Shown here: in pieces, positions 11,779-25,200 of the stretch | Numbering within the stretch: the first letter of the stretch is position 1 | Layout of the letters: each line of letters opens with the position of its first letter | Assembly: GCA_963693305.1 (NCBI GenBank) | Contig: OY855904.1 | Location: forward strand, 50,319,761-50,383,760 | Reading direction: 5' to 3' | Length of the DNA stretch: 64,000 nucleotides | From: Meandrina meandrites | Taxonomy: Eukaryota > Cnidaria > Anthozoa > Scleractinia > Meandrinidae | Position numbers and translations under genes: made by a program | The notes under the pieces: generated by a model | The model's input: the letters and a program-made list of their open reading frames with translations, nothing else | Database searches by the model: none | Told to the model about the DNA's origin: nothing

Positions 11779-12458
11779 GTAAATAGCATTGGTCAATTTA
11801 AGTTATAGTCTTTTACTATCTTCGAGATGAACTCGGTTCTTTACCGGTATCGTTCATGACTGCAGATGAAGCTGTCGATTGTCCTTTCAGTTTTGTTTTG
11901 TTCTTTTGTGGGTATATATTTCAGGGCTTTTAGTCGCCTTTTGTTTGCCTTGAAAAGTTTTCGGCTAACTGAACATTTGTGTCAAGTCAAAGGACAGTGG
12001 GTTTCTTCGATTTTGAGAGGGAAATTCAAAATTTCTTCTTGGCTGGTTCTAGCGTTAAATAATGATGATGTCACAACTCACAAGTAGGACTATGCCCCAC
12101 CCCCCCCCAGTTCACTACTTTTGTAAGCCCAGCCACATACAAACACTGCAATTTTAATCTTCCAATCGTGGACACTTAATTTGGCTCTAAGCAGGGGTGG
12201 GTGGGGGGGATATGTACAGATCCAGAAAATTCGGAAGGGAGGATGGGGTCTGTTTTGGATATCTTTGGTCAACCTCAAGACCCTGTTGAGGAAGGATAAG
12301 TATAATTTCCCCATTTGAATTTCAAACCTTTTTAAGTCACAATCTGAATCACTGTCAGAATTTTAACACAACTCTTGCCATTTGTCATCATGCCATTGGC
12401 CTTCATGAAGCCCTTTTATAATTTAATGTGATGTTACTTACGCCAAATTTTACCCTAA

Positions 12459-12852
12459 GGCCATCCCCTTTTTTTTCTCTGTTTAGCGTCGTCCGACCGA
12501 CCCAGATTTTCGCGTTTTCAAAAAAAAAAAGTTATGCACAAGGCAATGACACATTATTTCATTATTTCATTATTTTTGCCATACAGGTTTGGTGGTTCAT
12601 CCTTTTTTTGCTGTTCTCGCTTGAGTTTAACCACGACGTCGATTTTTCCTTCCTCCATTGCCGCCATGTTGACTTTATAACCACGTCTTGTTGTTTCCAG
12701 GCTCCATGGATATTACGCTGAGATACCGGGCCTCCAAGTTCCAAACTCCTTTTCCAATTTTTTTTTTGTTTCTTTTTTTTTTTCTTTTATGACCAACCGA
12801 CCCAAAATCAGAAAACACATTTGACAATAAACGAAAAAAAAAGGGGATGGCC
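12459..12852. mobile_element. Harbinger-type MITE (TAA target duplication)
   Basis: 394 bp between inverted tips GGCCATCCCCTTTTTTT and AAAAAAAGGGGATGGCC, flanked by TAA on both sides (12456-12458, 12853-12855). The inner parts of the ends both carry CGACCGACCCA-like sequence. A three-base TWA duplication points to PIF/Harbinger. No transposase. Confidence 0.85.
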
Positions 12853-13100
12853 TAAAAGGCTTTCAGCCTTGTTCCCAGAGTTTCTCTTGGAAGACAAGAC
12901 TCTGGAATTGAGGTTGATGTCTGGTGTTTACAGTTCTGAGAGTCGATTGCCAAAAAAATGCAACCAACAAAATCAACATAATAAAAGTTTAAAAAAAATT
13001 TTCATATCTGACCTAAAAATGATTTTACCCACCTTACTATCAGAATTTTGGTGGTGAACCTGATATTGTTGCTCTGAGAGTCCATTATCAGGATGAAATA

Positions 13101-13507
13101 CAGTAAACACCCGCATATAAGAAAACACAATTTCAGAGGTCAGACTGATTGTGTTCTTATTTATCGGATGCTTAGTGAAAAATCAGCCTCAGGATGCTCT
13201 TAAATGTTCTTAAATTTTTTCAAATTCAGTTCTCTATCAATACAGTAGTTTATAGTATTGTAAAGGCAAAAAATGTAATTCATGATATAAGATATTCTGA
13301 GGAGAACAAAGGTGCCCAAAACTTAGCTAATACCATTGGTCAGCAGGTGTGTTTATGGTAATTTGTGTAATTTTGACACCCTTCCCATTTTATAAGAACA
13401 TTATTTTTTTTCCAGGCTGATATTGTTCTTATAAAAGTGGTGCTTTATTTGCCAAATTTCAGCCTGATGTTCTTAATCCATGTGTTCTTATATGCGGGTG
13501 TTTACTG
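13101..13507. mobile_element. Tc1/mariner-type MITE
   Basis: 407 bp between inverted tips CAGTAAACACCCGCATATAA and TTATATGCGGGTGTTTACTG, flanked by TA on each side. The CAGT tip and TA target are typical of Tc1/mariner elements. No transposase frame. Confidence 0.85.
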
Positions 13508-13540
13508 TATTTTATTCAATACCTTATTTAGAAATAATTG

Positions 13541-13765
13541 TGACCCATCAGGTCAGAGCCTATCCCAATTTCCGTTGCATGAAGCAACTAAGAGTATTTC
13601 TACTCCCCCCTGGATGGGATGCCAGTTCATCGCACCCATTTATACACCTGGGTGGAGAGGGGCATTACGAGAGTGTCTTGCCCAAGAACACAATGCAATG
13701 CACCCAGCTAGGGCTCAAACCCAGGCCATTTGATCTGAAGTACAGCGCACTACTCATTTAGCCTA
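13541..13765 (-). repeat. tRNA-derived SINE
   Basis: Read on the minus strand it has a tRNA-like head with a B-box-like GGTTTGAGCCC, a middle GTTCTTGGGCAAGACAC and the shared GGGGGGAGTAGAAATACTC tail. It lies between two MITEs. Confidence 0.8.
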
Positions 13766-13870
13766 ATGGTTATTTCATACAGACTAGCATTGGCAATTGA
13801 CAGTCCAGACCATAAGTGAAATTTGCGGAATGAACGCACTGATGGACCGTAAAGTGATTTACCTCTCTAA

Positions 13871-14368
13871 GGGCCTCTTCATATGAGCCCGGTTGACCAG
13901 GCTGGCCCAGTTTCCGAGATCTCACCTCACTCCTATTTCCTTTGTAAAATTTCGATGTGTTCATATGAGAAGGCAGGCCAGCCCGGTTACCAAGATCTGG
14001 GTTTCTTCAACCGAGATCTCGGCAACCTGGATGAAAATTTTCCCATATGAACACTTCAGCCCAGTTGCAGGGATGAAACTTTTTTGACAAATTAGCCTTG
14101 CTTTCGCAACTGGGCGGCCAAAATGGCATAATTTTGCCTTGTATGCATTTCCACTTCAAAAGTATTCGAATTAACTTTAATTAGTAAAGTTACAAGAGTC
14201 GACAAAGCTATGATAGTCGCAAATGATACAAGTTTATTTGGCGCCATTTTGGTTTTGTTTCTTCAATTTCATCCCGGTCACTGGGCTGAAATTTCCCATG
14301 TGAACAGACGACGAAATTCATCCCGGTAACCAAGCCAGCCCGGTTACCAGGCTCAGATGAAGAGGCCG
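13871..14368. mobile_element. TIR element, probably Harbinger-type MITE
   Basis: About 498 bp. Tips GGGCCTCTTCATATGAGCC and GGCTCAGATGAAGAGGCCG are inverted copies with few mismatches. Further inside, CCCGGTTACC-type motifs recur in both directions. TAA lies on each side (13868-13870, 14369-14371). Confidence 0.75.
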
Positions 14369-14371
14369 TAA

Positions 14372-16262
14372 GACTGATAAAAAAACTGTGAAATTTTTTG
14401 AACTGAAATGTTAGTATCCCAGACAGTTACAGTGTGGGTGTTTTATGAGCTCTCAATAATGGTAATGGTAACACAATGTACACTTGAAACAATTTTTGCA
14501 GCTCTGCAATTTCGAAAGAGGTGCAACTAGAACCATTGGTGAATTCCAGTCCTTGTACCATGCCCAACAAAATTTAATTTGCGGTCCTTTTGCAAAATAA
14601 AGTCGGCAAGATCTAGTGATATTTCGTGTTTGCTTTTAATAAAAAGAGATAAAATTTATTCCATGCCGCTCACACTTGTTTGACACAGGATGATTGTAAA
14701 CAGCTCGTCATTGGTTATCTATCATCTCATATTTATTATTTATACACCCCCACTCGAAGAATAAATTATTGTTGAAGTATAAGTCATAATGAAGGTCTGT
14801 TGCGTGTCAAAACCCTTTAAGACTACGGGCTGCACTTTGCAGATTAACTGTTGTGTGTTTATGTGTTTCTGGTTTTACGTGTGGGTGCCCTAACAATTTT
14901 CAGAAGCGACGGCTGCATTTTTAGTGTGAATAAAAAAACTGTAATCCATCTATTGTCATCCGTTATGCACACAACATCCAAAATAAAAATTCAGTATTTG
15001 CATATTAAACGGCCAGCGAGAGGTATTTTCGCCACGCAATTAAATACCGGGTAAATATGCCGCTGGAAATTGAATTTCCCTTTGCGTCTCTTTGTAATTG
15101 TACCACCTGTTCTTACAGCTCGACAGAGGTGATTTGTTGCGCTGTCGAAACTGGCCAATCAGGGAAAAGCCCGCATTTGAAATGAAGTAACTTTTTCCTT
15201 TCACGGTCGCCCATCTTGGTTCCCGAATGCTCGCTCTAATGTTTTAGAGGATAAATAACTTTCACGGGGCTTATTGGATTTCCTGAAAGAGATCTCTTTC
15301 TTCACGGTGAGTTTTTTGGTTCTCGTAATATTATGGGCGCATTTAAATGCGAGTAAAACTTTAATTGCCGGCGATTTTTTTTTAAATAGACTTTGCGCTG
15401 TTAAATCGCCCAACTAACGTTTCGTTATATTCTTCAATCGATATTTTTCGATATTATTCAAATCCGAAGTAATACTGTGGGCTTGAAATTGTTAGATTCA
15501 TTCAAAGGAAAAGAGCTACCGATTACTCATTAATGTTGACCGTGCTGTTACAAGTTTGGTTCCCGTTCACAATTTCACGAATCGCTGCTTTTAGGCCTCT
15601 AACCGAATTTGGTTATGGACCGAATGAAAGATTCTCAAAGATCATTCGGTTTTTAGAACCGAAGTTTGATAATCAAGACCAAGAGCATCTGTCAAAACAT
15701 CGAAAACGCGAAGAACATGAAAACTGGAATGCAATCAATTTGCGTGTCGTACATAAAGGGAACGATTTGCATCCCCAAGGAGTTGATATAGACTAATGGG
15801 TCTGTCCTGAGTTTATCCGGGTATTTATCGTATGAGAGGTACACGCGTCATTCTTATATCGACTTCCGCTTTTTCTGCGAAGAGCTGAAATCATATTCCG
15901 CGTGTACGAGTGTGACAACACACGTACAGGCTGAATAATTTATTTCCTCGTCTCTGAAGCATTAAGTTCCGCAATGTTTAGTACTTGAGCAGATTACTTG
16001 ATTTGTCCGCGGTATCGCAAGAAAGATGAAGCTTACGCTGCTGCACATGAAAGTTTTTCATTCAGGGAAGACAGTCCTTGACAAAAAAAGGCGAAGAAAA
16101 AATGTCAAAAGTGAGAAATGCATTTGTGCATGGATGCGTTACATGTCACAGTTAGCGCGAATTTCGCGGGTATCGAATTTTCGATGTGATGTTGTTTTTT
16201 TGGTTATTCTATTTGCAGAAAAAGAAACTCGCCCAAAATCCAGCCCGCACCGTTGTGCACCA
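14372..16262. other. non-coding, upstream of the GRAMD gene
   Basis: No supported coding exon. The stretch should include the main promoter and 5' UTR of the GRAMD gene; a 16.0-16.2 kb open frame ends at an apparent intron/acceptor (TTTGCAG at 16212-16218) and may be transcribed leader. No specific site can be named. Confidence 0.4.
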
Positions 16263-19200
16263 ATGGATACAGCTTCTGGTACAGAAGCAGAAGTCAACGA
16301 GTCTACAAGCTCGATGAGTTGCTTCAATGAATTCGAAACGTAAGAGCTTGCTTAACTTATGCAAATTTTTAAAACGTGGCGGTTTCACGTTCTTCTTGTC
16401 GTCTTTACAAATGTCTTCCACTGATCGATTTTTATATTTTCAGTTTTGCAGATGAAGTAAATGGCGAAATTCCCGAGGTAGATTGCAGAGGAAGAATTAA
16501 AAGGTATGTTTGTAAAATTAATTGATGTAAATTCATTGACTTTCGTACGAACCATGGAAAAAATTACTATGCAAAAGTTGTTGGCATTTAATTAAATATA
16601 TCAAGCTTTGAAATTCACACAAATCCGGGGACCAAGTGAAGTGAAATTTTCTTGAGAAGTTTTTTCCCTTTATAAATATAATTTTCCGCAAAGTGTTGAA
16701 GTTTACGTTGTGACGCAATACTGTAGCTTGTCCGTCACGTTCCGCAAAAGTTGTGTGTGATTTTTAATTTTGTTTTCGTTTTTTCCCCTCAGCGAAAAAT
16801 CGCAGTCGGATGTAGATGACAACTCCATTTCACTATCACAAGTAAGTTAAGTTGAGTAATTTTCGGTTTAAATCCACTTTTGTAACCGAAATCGAAGAAC
16901 ATGTTAACCGGAAGTAAATTCGTCCGTGATAGCCAATTGTCTTGCGGTGGAGTGATACGATGTCAGCTGAGGTGATGTCAGGTCAATTAATCGTTCGATC
17001 GAGCGTTCGCCCCAGCCAGACGCTGGTTTGTTGATCTTGCTTGATCCTCTTAGAAGAAGCGATCACGGAATGCAGGCAGAAAGGTCCTTGTAGCTGTTAG
17101 ATCGCTTTCTTTTTGTTTCTGCTAAATTTCGACAGATCTAAACGCTTAAAATTGTGTTGTTGATAATTGCTTGCGTCGTTGCCAAACACCTGTGTGTATT
17201 TGATAATGGAGGTTCCATGCAGTGAAACTCGAGTGAAAAGACGGAAAACCGGGCTTTCCGTGAAATCAAAGACCTACAAAAAGTTGACACGAAAAATGCA
17301 ATATGTTCCGTGGATTCTTCAAGACGTGCTGAAGTTAAATTCACTCTCTTCTTGCGAAAAGGTATGAAAGTGCATGATCGTACGATCAAGCAGCACATTA
17401 ATTTTATTCAGGAATGTTACAAACGTCGTAAAATGAGCGTGGCTTGTACATATCAATGTTTACACATAACGAGTAAATGCAGTTTGCTTTGTCATTGTGG
17501 AATGGGAGCCAACAAATTGCGGGAACATAACTTCGAGCACTTCCAAGAAAGTTTGCTTTAAAGGAAATAAACAACATTGCGACACGTTCAAAAATTTGGG
17601 CAATGCGTCTTTTTAAAAATAGCTTACAAACTACAGGCCACCTACTGGGTTATGGAAGGTTTGAAATGAGACTAAAACCTTCAATTAATCAGCATGTTTG
17701 GCAAGTAAAGGTTTTCGACCAGTTTGGGAGTAGGCTCCCTTTTGGTTTCAATTGTAACAATTTGGCTTCTGGGGAGGAAATATTGGCTCATGTTTTGCAT
17801 GTGGGAAGAGGAAGTCGTTATGAGATTATGGGAGATTACTGTGGAAGCTTTGTCTGCACACTGTACATATTTCCATGTACAGCGATCATTGTTCAAGGAA
17901 GTTTGATCACCCCACTGATATAAATTTATTGAAAATGAAACTTTGTCAGGCAAATTCATTGATTTCAATTGATAGCATGTGTGTCATTTAATGCTGAAAG
18001 AGTCATCAACTGTCAAATTTATTCATGACAAGGCATCAATTATTATTATTAATATTATTATTATTATATTATTATTTATAATTATCTTATTTGAGGCAGA
18101 TTTTGAACTTTATCCCTTCAAACTTGGCACTGAAGCTAAATTTAACAGGGTCTTTCTTGTGGTCTGTTTATATTCAACGTCAATGATGTAAACAACATTT
18201 GACGTCAGCAAATATCACCCTGTAGAGTCCATGGAGCATACAAATTATGCCACTTGAAGTAGTTGAGTTTCGTTCTTCCATGAGAGGTTTTTTTTCATAA
18301 GCAAGTCAATTAAGTTGTTCCAAATCACAAGAGTACCTATCCATGTATGTATGTACCTTTGGAAAAGCATCATTACTCAGAGTCTTAGGTCACTCTGAAA
18401 ATTTATATTCACTGTTCAATATTGGCTTTACTAAAATGAATTGTTGACTATAACTTCCTTTCTTGCCATACCTGGGGCATTAAATAAGCCATTGTCAAGA
18501 ATTTGAAGTGGTATACACGTCATTGGAAAATAACACTGTACATGTATCAGTGCACATAATTTCTCTCATGTTCTTAAAAATCCCTGCAAGCTTATGTTGC
18601 TCAACAACGCACTCAGATCTGTGCATTTTTTGTTTCTTTATTAAAGACAAAGAATCAAATGATTTTTTCGAGAAAGTTATCTACGTCAAATAAATTATAT
18701 TACAGTGCGACTCCTCCAACCAAGGCAACCCAAGCAAATTCTTTGCAAATTGACCTGTTGCTTTTGCATGTTGAAACAATAAAAATTGTCACAAATGAAT
18801 TGTTTCTGTGGTGTGCAGCTTGCTTGGATAGCTTACTTGTCAAAAATTTATTGTTAAAATCCAAGATTTTCATTCATTCAATTTGCAAAGAATTTGCTTT
18901 GGTGGCCTTGGTTGGAGTAGTTGCAGCCGTAATTTGTCACATGATGTCAACTGAGAGGTGACTTGAATGGTAAATTCGAGACTTTGCAAAGTGGCCAGAC
19001 TGATATTTTTCTGTGAAGCCCAGACTTTCTTAGCATTGCAAAAGATATTGAGAGTCTGAAGTGTCTGACAAAAATTAGGGACAAGATGCACTTTAGGAAG
19101 TCAAACATGGCTATATAATGTACTGTTGTTACTCAAAAGATCTTTTGGTATTTGTTATCACGATTATTGAATTTCCAGAGCCTTTTACCCCCCCCCCCCC

Positions 19201-22200
19201 CCCTCCTGCAAGAATTTCTATGGTTGCATGACATTTCACCAAAAAATATTTTGCAGTGTAATAATTATTTTGTTAGAAGTGATGTTGTAATAAGTAACCT
19301 TTAATGTTACTATTTCTCACACAGTCACAACTTATCAAAGCAGATAAGACGCCAAATTTTTTACGGGTGAGTTTAAAACATAGTAGGTTATACAACCCTC
19401 CAAGTTAAGACCATTTTAGTCGCCATGGCGACTAAAATTTTGTAGCTGGGGACTAAATTGGAACAGAACTCGCCAGCCTGGCGACTAAAATTGAGAAGAA
19501 AGATTGAAAGTGTGAGCTTAATGTAGCAACTAAAATTTTTCACTGGCAACCAAACTTGAGTAGTCGGTGGCCAAATGGCAAAGTTCTAGGGAAAAAATAA
19601 ACTTGGAGGGTTGTTATAGGTCTTATTTTAAATCAGTTAATATACTGAAGATAATAACAAAATATGAAACTGTTTCAAATTCTAGGCCAAAGCAGGTTCT
19701 AATGGGGTTCTAAACAATTATGTAAATCTTAGCCTTCAGGTTCAAAATCGCTAGGTTCTTGTATGTGGGTTATATATAATCATTTGATGGGTTGTTTTCT
19801 CTTCTGATCCATAATATTTAGATTAAGTTATCATAACATCTATTCTGTTTATTACTAAAAATAATTTTATGTTGCAATTGTAATGTTGGTGCAAAATAGA
19901 GCAAGCCCTAATAATTAAAGCCTCGATTAGTTAGAGTTGAAAAATGCTCTTATGTGGCCAGTCAAAGAAAGCTACAGATAACCTTTAAAGTTTGTACACA
20001 GAAACGTTTGTTTTTAATTATATAACATGCAAAAGACACTGATTGGTTTCCAAGTCAAGTGTCAAGCTCATTCTATGATAACTATTAAAAGTAATAAATT
20101 ATTGACACAATATTATTCTTGACAGGTGGTTCTGACACAATTTCAAATTACTTCCACAAAACGAAGAAAATTTGCATTTTTATTGTTAGAACTTACCCTT
20201 CACATGTATGGAAAGATGTGTGCCATTAAAACGTTCTTATTGGTGCTGGTTTCAAGTGGATCTGAGTTAAAATGCGTGTACTTTCCAAATCCAGCCGCAA
20301 TCCTAGTTAAAAATTTAATTCAGAAATGTCTACATGTACAATACAGAAGGGAATCCACAAAATTATTCACACTGTTGTTAGTGTTTGGAGGTTTAAAATG
20401 TCATGTTTGGATAGATTCATATTTGCAAACACTGATACAGGTAGATCGATGTGATGTCGACTCTAAATATAAGCATTGTTTTTAATTCTTTTTGTTGAAA
20501 TCTGCTGGGATTTGTATTGGGTTCTTTCTTGCTCAAAACAATTTACTTTGTGAATGTGTAGACTACCTATCAGTTTTTCTCCACCTGCGATTGATTTTAG
20601 CCAATCAGAGTGTGTTCTGTCTTCTCTGTGGTCTCTTGCCACTGACAGAGGTTATTTTAGGACTTGAATAAATCATCACCTTTTTTGTGAGATAATTTTG
20701 ACTGAGCTTGTCTATCATTTTGAGTGAGTCTATCTGCACCATGTCTGTTGGTTTTCAATTAACTGCAAGGAAATCTAGAAGAGGTTTGACCCCTGAGTAG
20801 TATGAATCCAGGCAAGCGGAAATTGAGAAGACGAAATTCAGTGTTTGGGCGATCTAAAGATGATAGCTTTCAGGTCACCAACAAAGGAAGAAGGAAGACA
20901 GCAAATTCGCAGAACAGATGGGTAAATTGAATACAATATTTCCTGTTTACATGAAGCCGTTATGTTTCAGCAGATGGAATCATTTTTGCCTGACTGAATT
21001 TTGTTCAAAGATGGCTGGCTTCATTTCTTCAATCAATGCTATGAATGTTTCAGTACTTTTTGAACAGATGAAAACATAGTTTGTGAAATCTCAAAAAAAA
21101 AATTAATATTTCCACATTTCCATATATCAAACTGTTCACATGTACTCTCAGATAGCAGATTTCAATCGATATTCTGTGATATTGAGACATTAAAGCAATT
21201 TGACTATAGCTTAACTTACACTCTTGGCAAAAATGGAAATGCAGCACAGCATTCAAACGTTTCATGGTGTTCACAAACACACTTGTCTGACAGTTTTGAA
21301 ATACAAAATGTAAATTTCAAGCATTAATTGTCTTATGGCTAACGCTTTATATTTGGACACGGCACTACTGTTTGATTCTTAACATTACTGGAAACTCATT
21401 TTGAGAATGGTTTGGGTATCAATTCTGCTGGATTGCAGCAGGATGAATTATTTATTAAAAAGGAGAAACTTTAATCATATAAGGTGCTATCCACATTATT
21501 GGACTTTCCAAAAACATTTTTTGGATTATAATCTGTTCTTCTGGTATGTTTTTGTTGATCTCTGCAAGTATAAATTCACCCATGTGATGATGCTTCTAAG
21601 AAAAAATTTCCTTTGGCGATGAGACATTTCCCATGCAGTATTTATGCGGACATTGTTTTGAATAAGTGCATTTTAGGTTGTGAAACCTTGTATTACATAA
21701 AAAGGTTGAACACCGCTTAGTTTAGACATTTGGAATTAATTTCGAAATTTTACAAATTTCTTCAAAGCTCGATTCACGCTGCCATATGTGAAATAAAGTT
21801 GCAATCGTAGCTTGAATGCAGTATTGGACCGGTACATTGTGGTATCAACTCCAAAAAAACTACCTGCTGTATTAATATGTAAACACAAAATTTCTTCTGT
21901 CAATAATTCTTAAATTCTCAGGGCATTCAAGTTATCGGCTAGTCATTTTAAAATATTTATATTTAAAACCGATGATGCAGTTAATTCATTTTCCTATATT
22001 TTTAGTTGGTGTTGTGTTGTGAATATTTCTCTCACTGTTTTATTTTTTATATATATAATATTTTTTTAGTTCGTAATGAAGAACGGAAATATAATATTAT
22101 CAGTTCTTCATCATATCAACTTTAATTTGCTCAGATCTGATGTGCAGGAAAATTACTTTGATTATTTTTATAATACAAATTTTACTGTCATGTCTTGGAA

Positions 22201-25200
22201 GCAGAATCTTATAGTAATATTAGATTTTTTAAAAAAAATATTGTGAACGTGGAATAATTAACCCATTGACGCCTGAAGGTTTTTAGCGCGCACCCACCCC
22301 TAAATACCTGGCTCTTTTACGGCATTTAATGCAAGCGCGCGAGTGGAAAAAATAAACCATATGCGCAGTAAATCCAGACAAATAATTAGTTCTTGAAGTA
22401 AACTTTTATTCCAACTAGACATGTTGAAAGACGAATTTATGAATTAAAGAGTTCATCAGCCTTGATAAATTGATCCCAAACCAAACTTCAAGACAGCGAC
22501 AAAATTTAATTCACCTACGTGCGTGATTTTAGGAGCTCGCAAAAACTCACAGACTTTGAACAAAGTCTTAAAAATACCGTAAAATACTCTGGAAAAAGGT
22601 AGGTTTTCATTCTGTACAACTGACACTGCCATTAATTCAACAATACTAGGGTATTTTCTTGGTGCAGAAAAGCGGTAATTCGAGATGACAAAAAGATTTA
22701 CATGTCACGGCGGCGTGAAACAGCGAAAATCGCTGACAAAACTACAGAATTCTTGCCACTTAATGAACACTAGCAACGCTTTCTACGCTTTCCTTTATTT
22801 TTAACGTTAATAAACAAACTCCTTTGTATTTTCTGAAGCACTGTAGTACTTTTTTAAAGCTATAAACACAACTCAAAACAAAGCGGCTAAATAAACAACT
22901 GAAGCAAGTCTCGGTGAAAAGATGCGTATCAGATAACAACACGTGCGTGTCAAATCTGTTCGCTTCAAAAGCCTGAAAATTCCGAACTAAAGATTGATAA
23001 ATGAAAGAAACTTGAAAGACACTTTGTTTCGAATTAAATTTTATTAAGGATAAAGCCAAGAAATGTATTCAAAAGCGTCAAAAAATCAAAAAAATTCAAA
23101 GCCGTGTAATTCTGCATCAAGAATTAATTATTCACATGTTCACGCTAAAGCGAAAGTTTTAATTTTAGCCGACGGCTTTTTCAGTCAATTGTTCACTCAA
23201 TGGCTTCACCGATCCTTCTAAAAAATCCATCCATATTCGAAGCACTACTGTACATTACCATTTTTGTTTTCAAAAGTCTTGAGAAGCCGCATTAAGCTTG
23301 TGTGTTGGTCCGTGATTTCTATTCAAAACACATTTCGAAGCGCCATGACACCGTGTCTTCGCGGCCGTGGAAGGAAGATGAATCCGTCCTCAACGAGGTT
23401 TAAGCACTCTATATTCCATGATTTTCCATTTTAGAGCCACTTAAAAATTGGTCGGTGTTTCTCCTTTTCATTTTTAGCCCCGAAGAGGGAATATTCTGTG
23501 TTCCGAATGAAAAACAAGGCCTTGAAAGTTTGTAAACAAGAGCGGTGATGCGCCATGATTTTCTTGTACATTTTGAACGCACGAGTCAAGACGAAAAACC
23601 TTCTTTCTAGGACCCCTAGAGTTCTCTAAAAATATGCGCAGAAAACAGATTCTGATTGGTTTATTTGCCCTTATTATCAATAGAACAATAGGAGAACCAA
23701 AAAGTCTCCAGGGAGGGATGGAAAGGGCATTTGTCACCATGTGCTTTTTTCGGGCGGTTACGGGCGGCACAGGCATTTCAGGGGTGGTTTTCGCACGGGC
23801 GGTTACGGGCGGCACAGGCGCCAATGGGTTAAGAAATCATCCTTACCATCTGTCTGAAATTTTAGGAAAATATGGAAGTTGTTAAATATGACAGTTTTTT
23901 AGCAATATGCTAGTTATGTTGTTCTTATAAAAAATACAACTCAGATATCACTGAAAGATTTGAAAATTGAAGCTAAAGTTTCATTTTCTCCTTAAACCTT
24001 TTAATTTTAGATTGTAATGAAGGTTCTGCCAAAAACAATGTTGTTTTTAATGCTAACAATATCTCTCAGATGTGTTGTTTAATATTTATATGAAATGGTC
24101 AAGTCATTTTTGAGTTATTTTTTTCAAAAAAATAACTCTTAGTCGGCGTGAAGACGTATTTGGCTATTAAGTGGGTGGACGGTGGATGTTGGTTGGGTGG
24201 ATCATTCATGTATGTATTTCACACCAATCAGATTTGGGATTCTATCAAGGACCAATCAAATTGCGGCTTGTATGTATGGATCGTTTTTATGAATAATTTG
24301 TTTTCGGTTCAAGGTACGGCCATTTTTGTTTTGCTATAGATTCAACCTTATTGGGCCGTGTTGGTCTGAAGTCTCTATTCCAGTTCTTGACTTTTATGTA
24401 GCTTTGGGTGAGAACATTGTGTGTGGGTTCTGAAACCGAAAAGTGTTTGGAAATTTGATGGTGGTGAAGGTGATTCTCTCGGTTTACCGAATCAACTAGT
24501 TCAGTTGACGACAGAATATGGGTATAGTATTTGTTGACCACTTTATTTTAAATTTTATGATGTTTTTGAGCAGAATAAATATGTGTATTGAGAATAAATG
24601 TTGTGACTTCCATTTTTAATGTTAGTGTTGCGGGTTTGCGCAACGTTTTGTTGTTCTGGTCCCCAAATGGAACAAACTGATGCACTGTGGGTTGTTTGTA
24701 AGGGTGTTTGAACTGTTTTCTCTCGGTTAAAAGTATAGCATTAGTAGTTTTCCTATTAGTAGGAGCTTTGGCTAAGTAATAACACGAGCGACCACAAATC
24801 TCTCAAGATTTTCCTCCCAAATTAAGAATAACGTAATTGTAATATAGGTCGAGGCATGTGCGTTTATTTGGGTTTGAGAGTTGCCAACTAATTGGTATTT
24901 TCGTGAGGTTGGAATGTGGCCGGAGACGGTTCGACGTTTCCTACTTAGGAATAGTAGGACTTCACATGGGCGGTCATGAGTTTTGTATTGTACGATCGTT
25001 TCAAAAGCTCATGACGTGATGATGTTACAAGGGCACGTTTTGTCTGCTCGGCAAATATTAAATTAGCTGTTTTGACAACGTGGTGATGGCACACCAAGAG
25101 ATCTCTGAACTCGCCTCGATGAAACAGCCAAAAGATTCACTTCAACTGGCTAAACCGACAAGAAATAGTCGCAAAATTGCAAACAAATTAGCGACCGTCG

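Noticed and set aside
20126..20485. 119-codon plus-strand open frame in a GRAMD intron
   Set aside because: It follows an AG but has no matching donor in a useful phase and no resemblance to GRAMD or any known family.
22760..23059. 99-codon minus-strand frame inside the piggyBac element
   Set aside because: It lacks the transposase DDD-type core or any known motif; the element appears non-autonomous.
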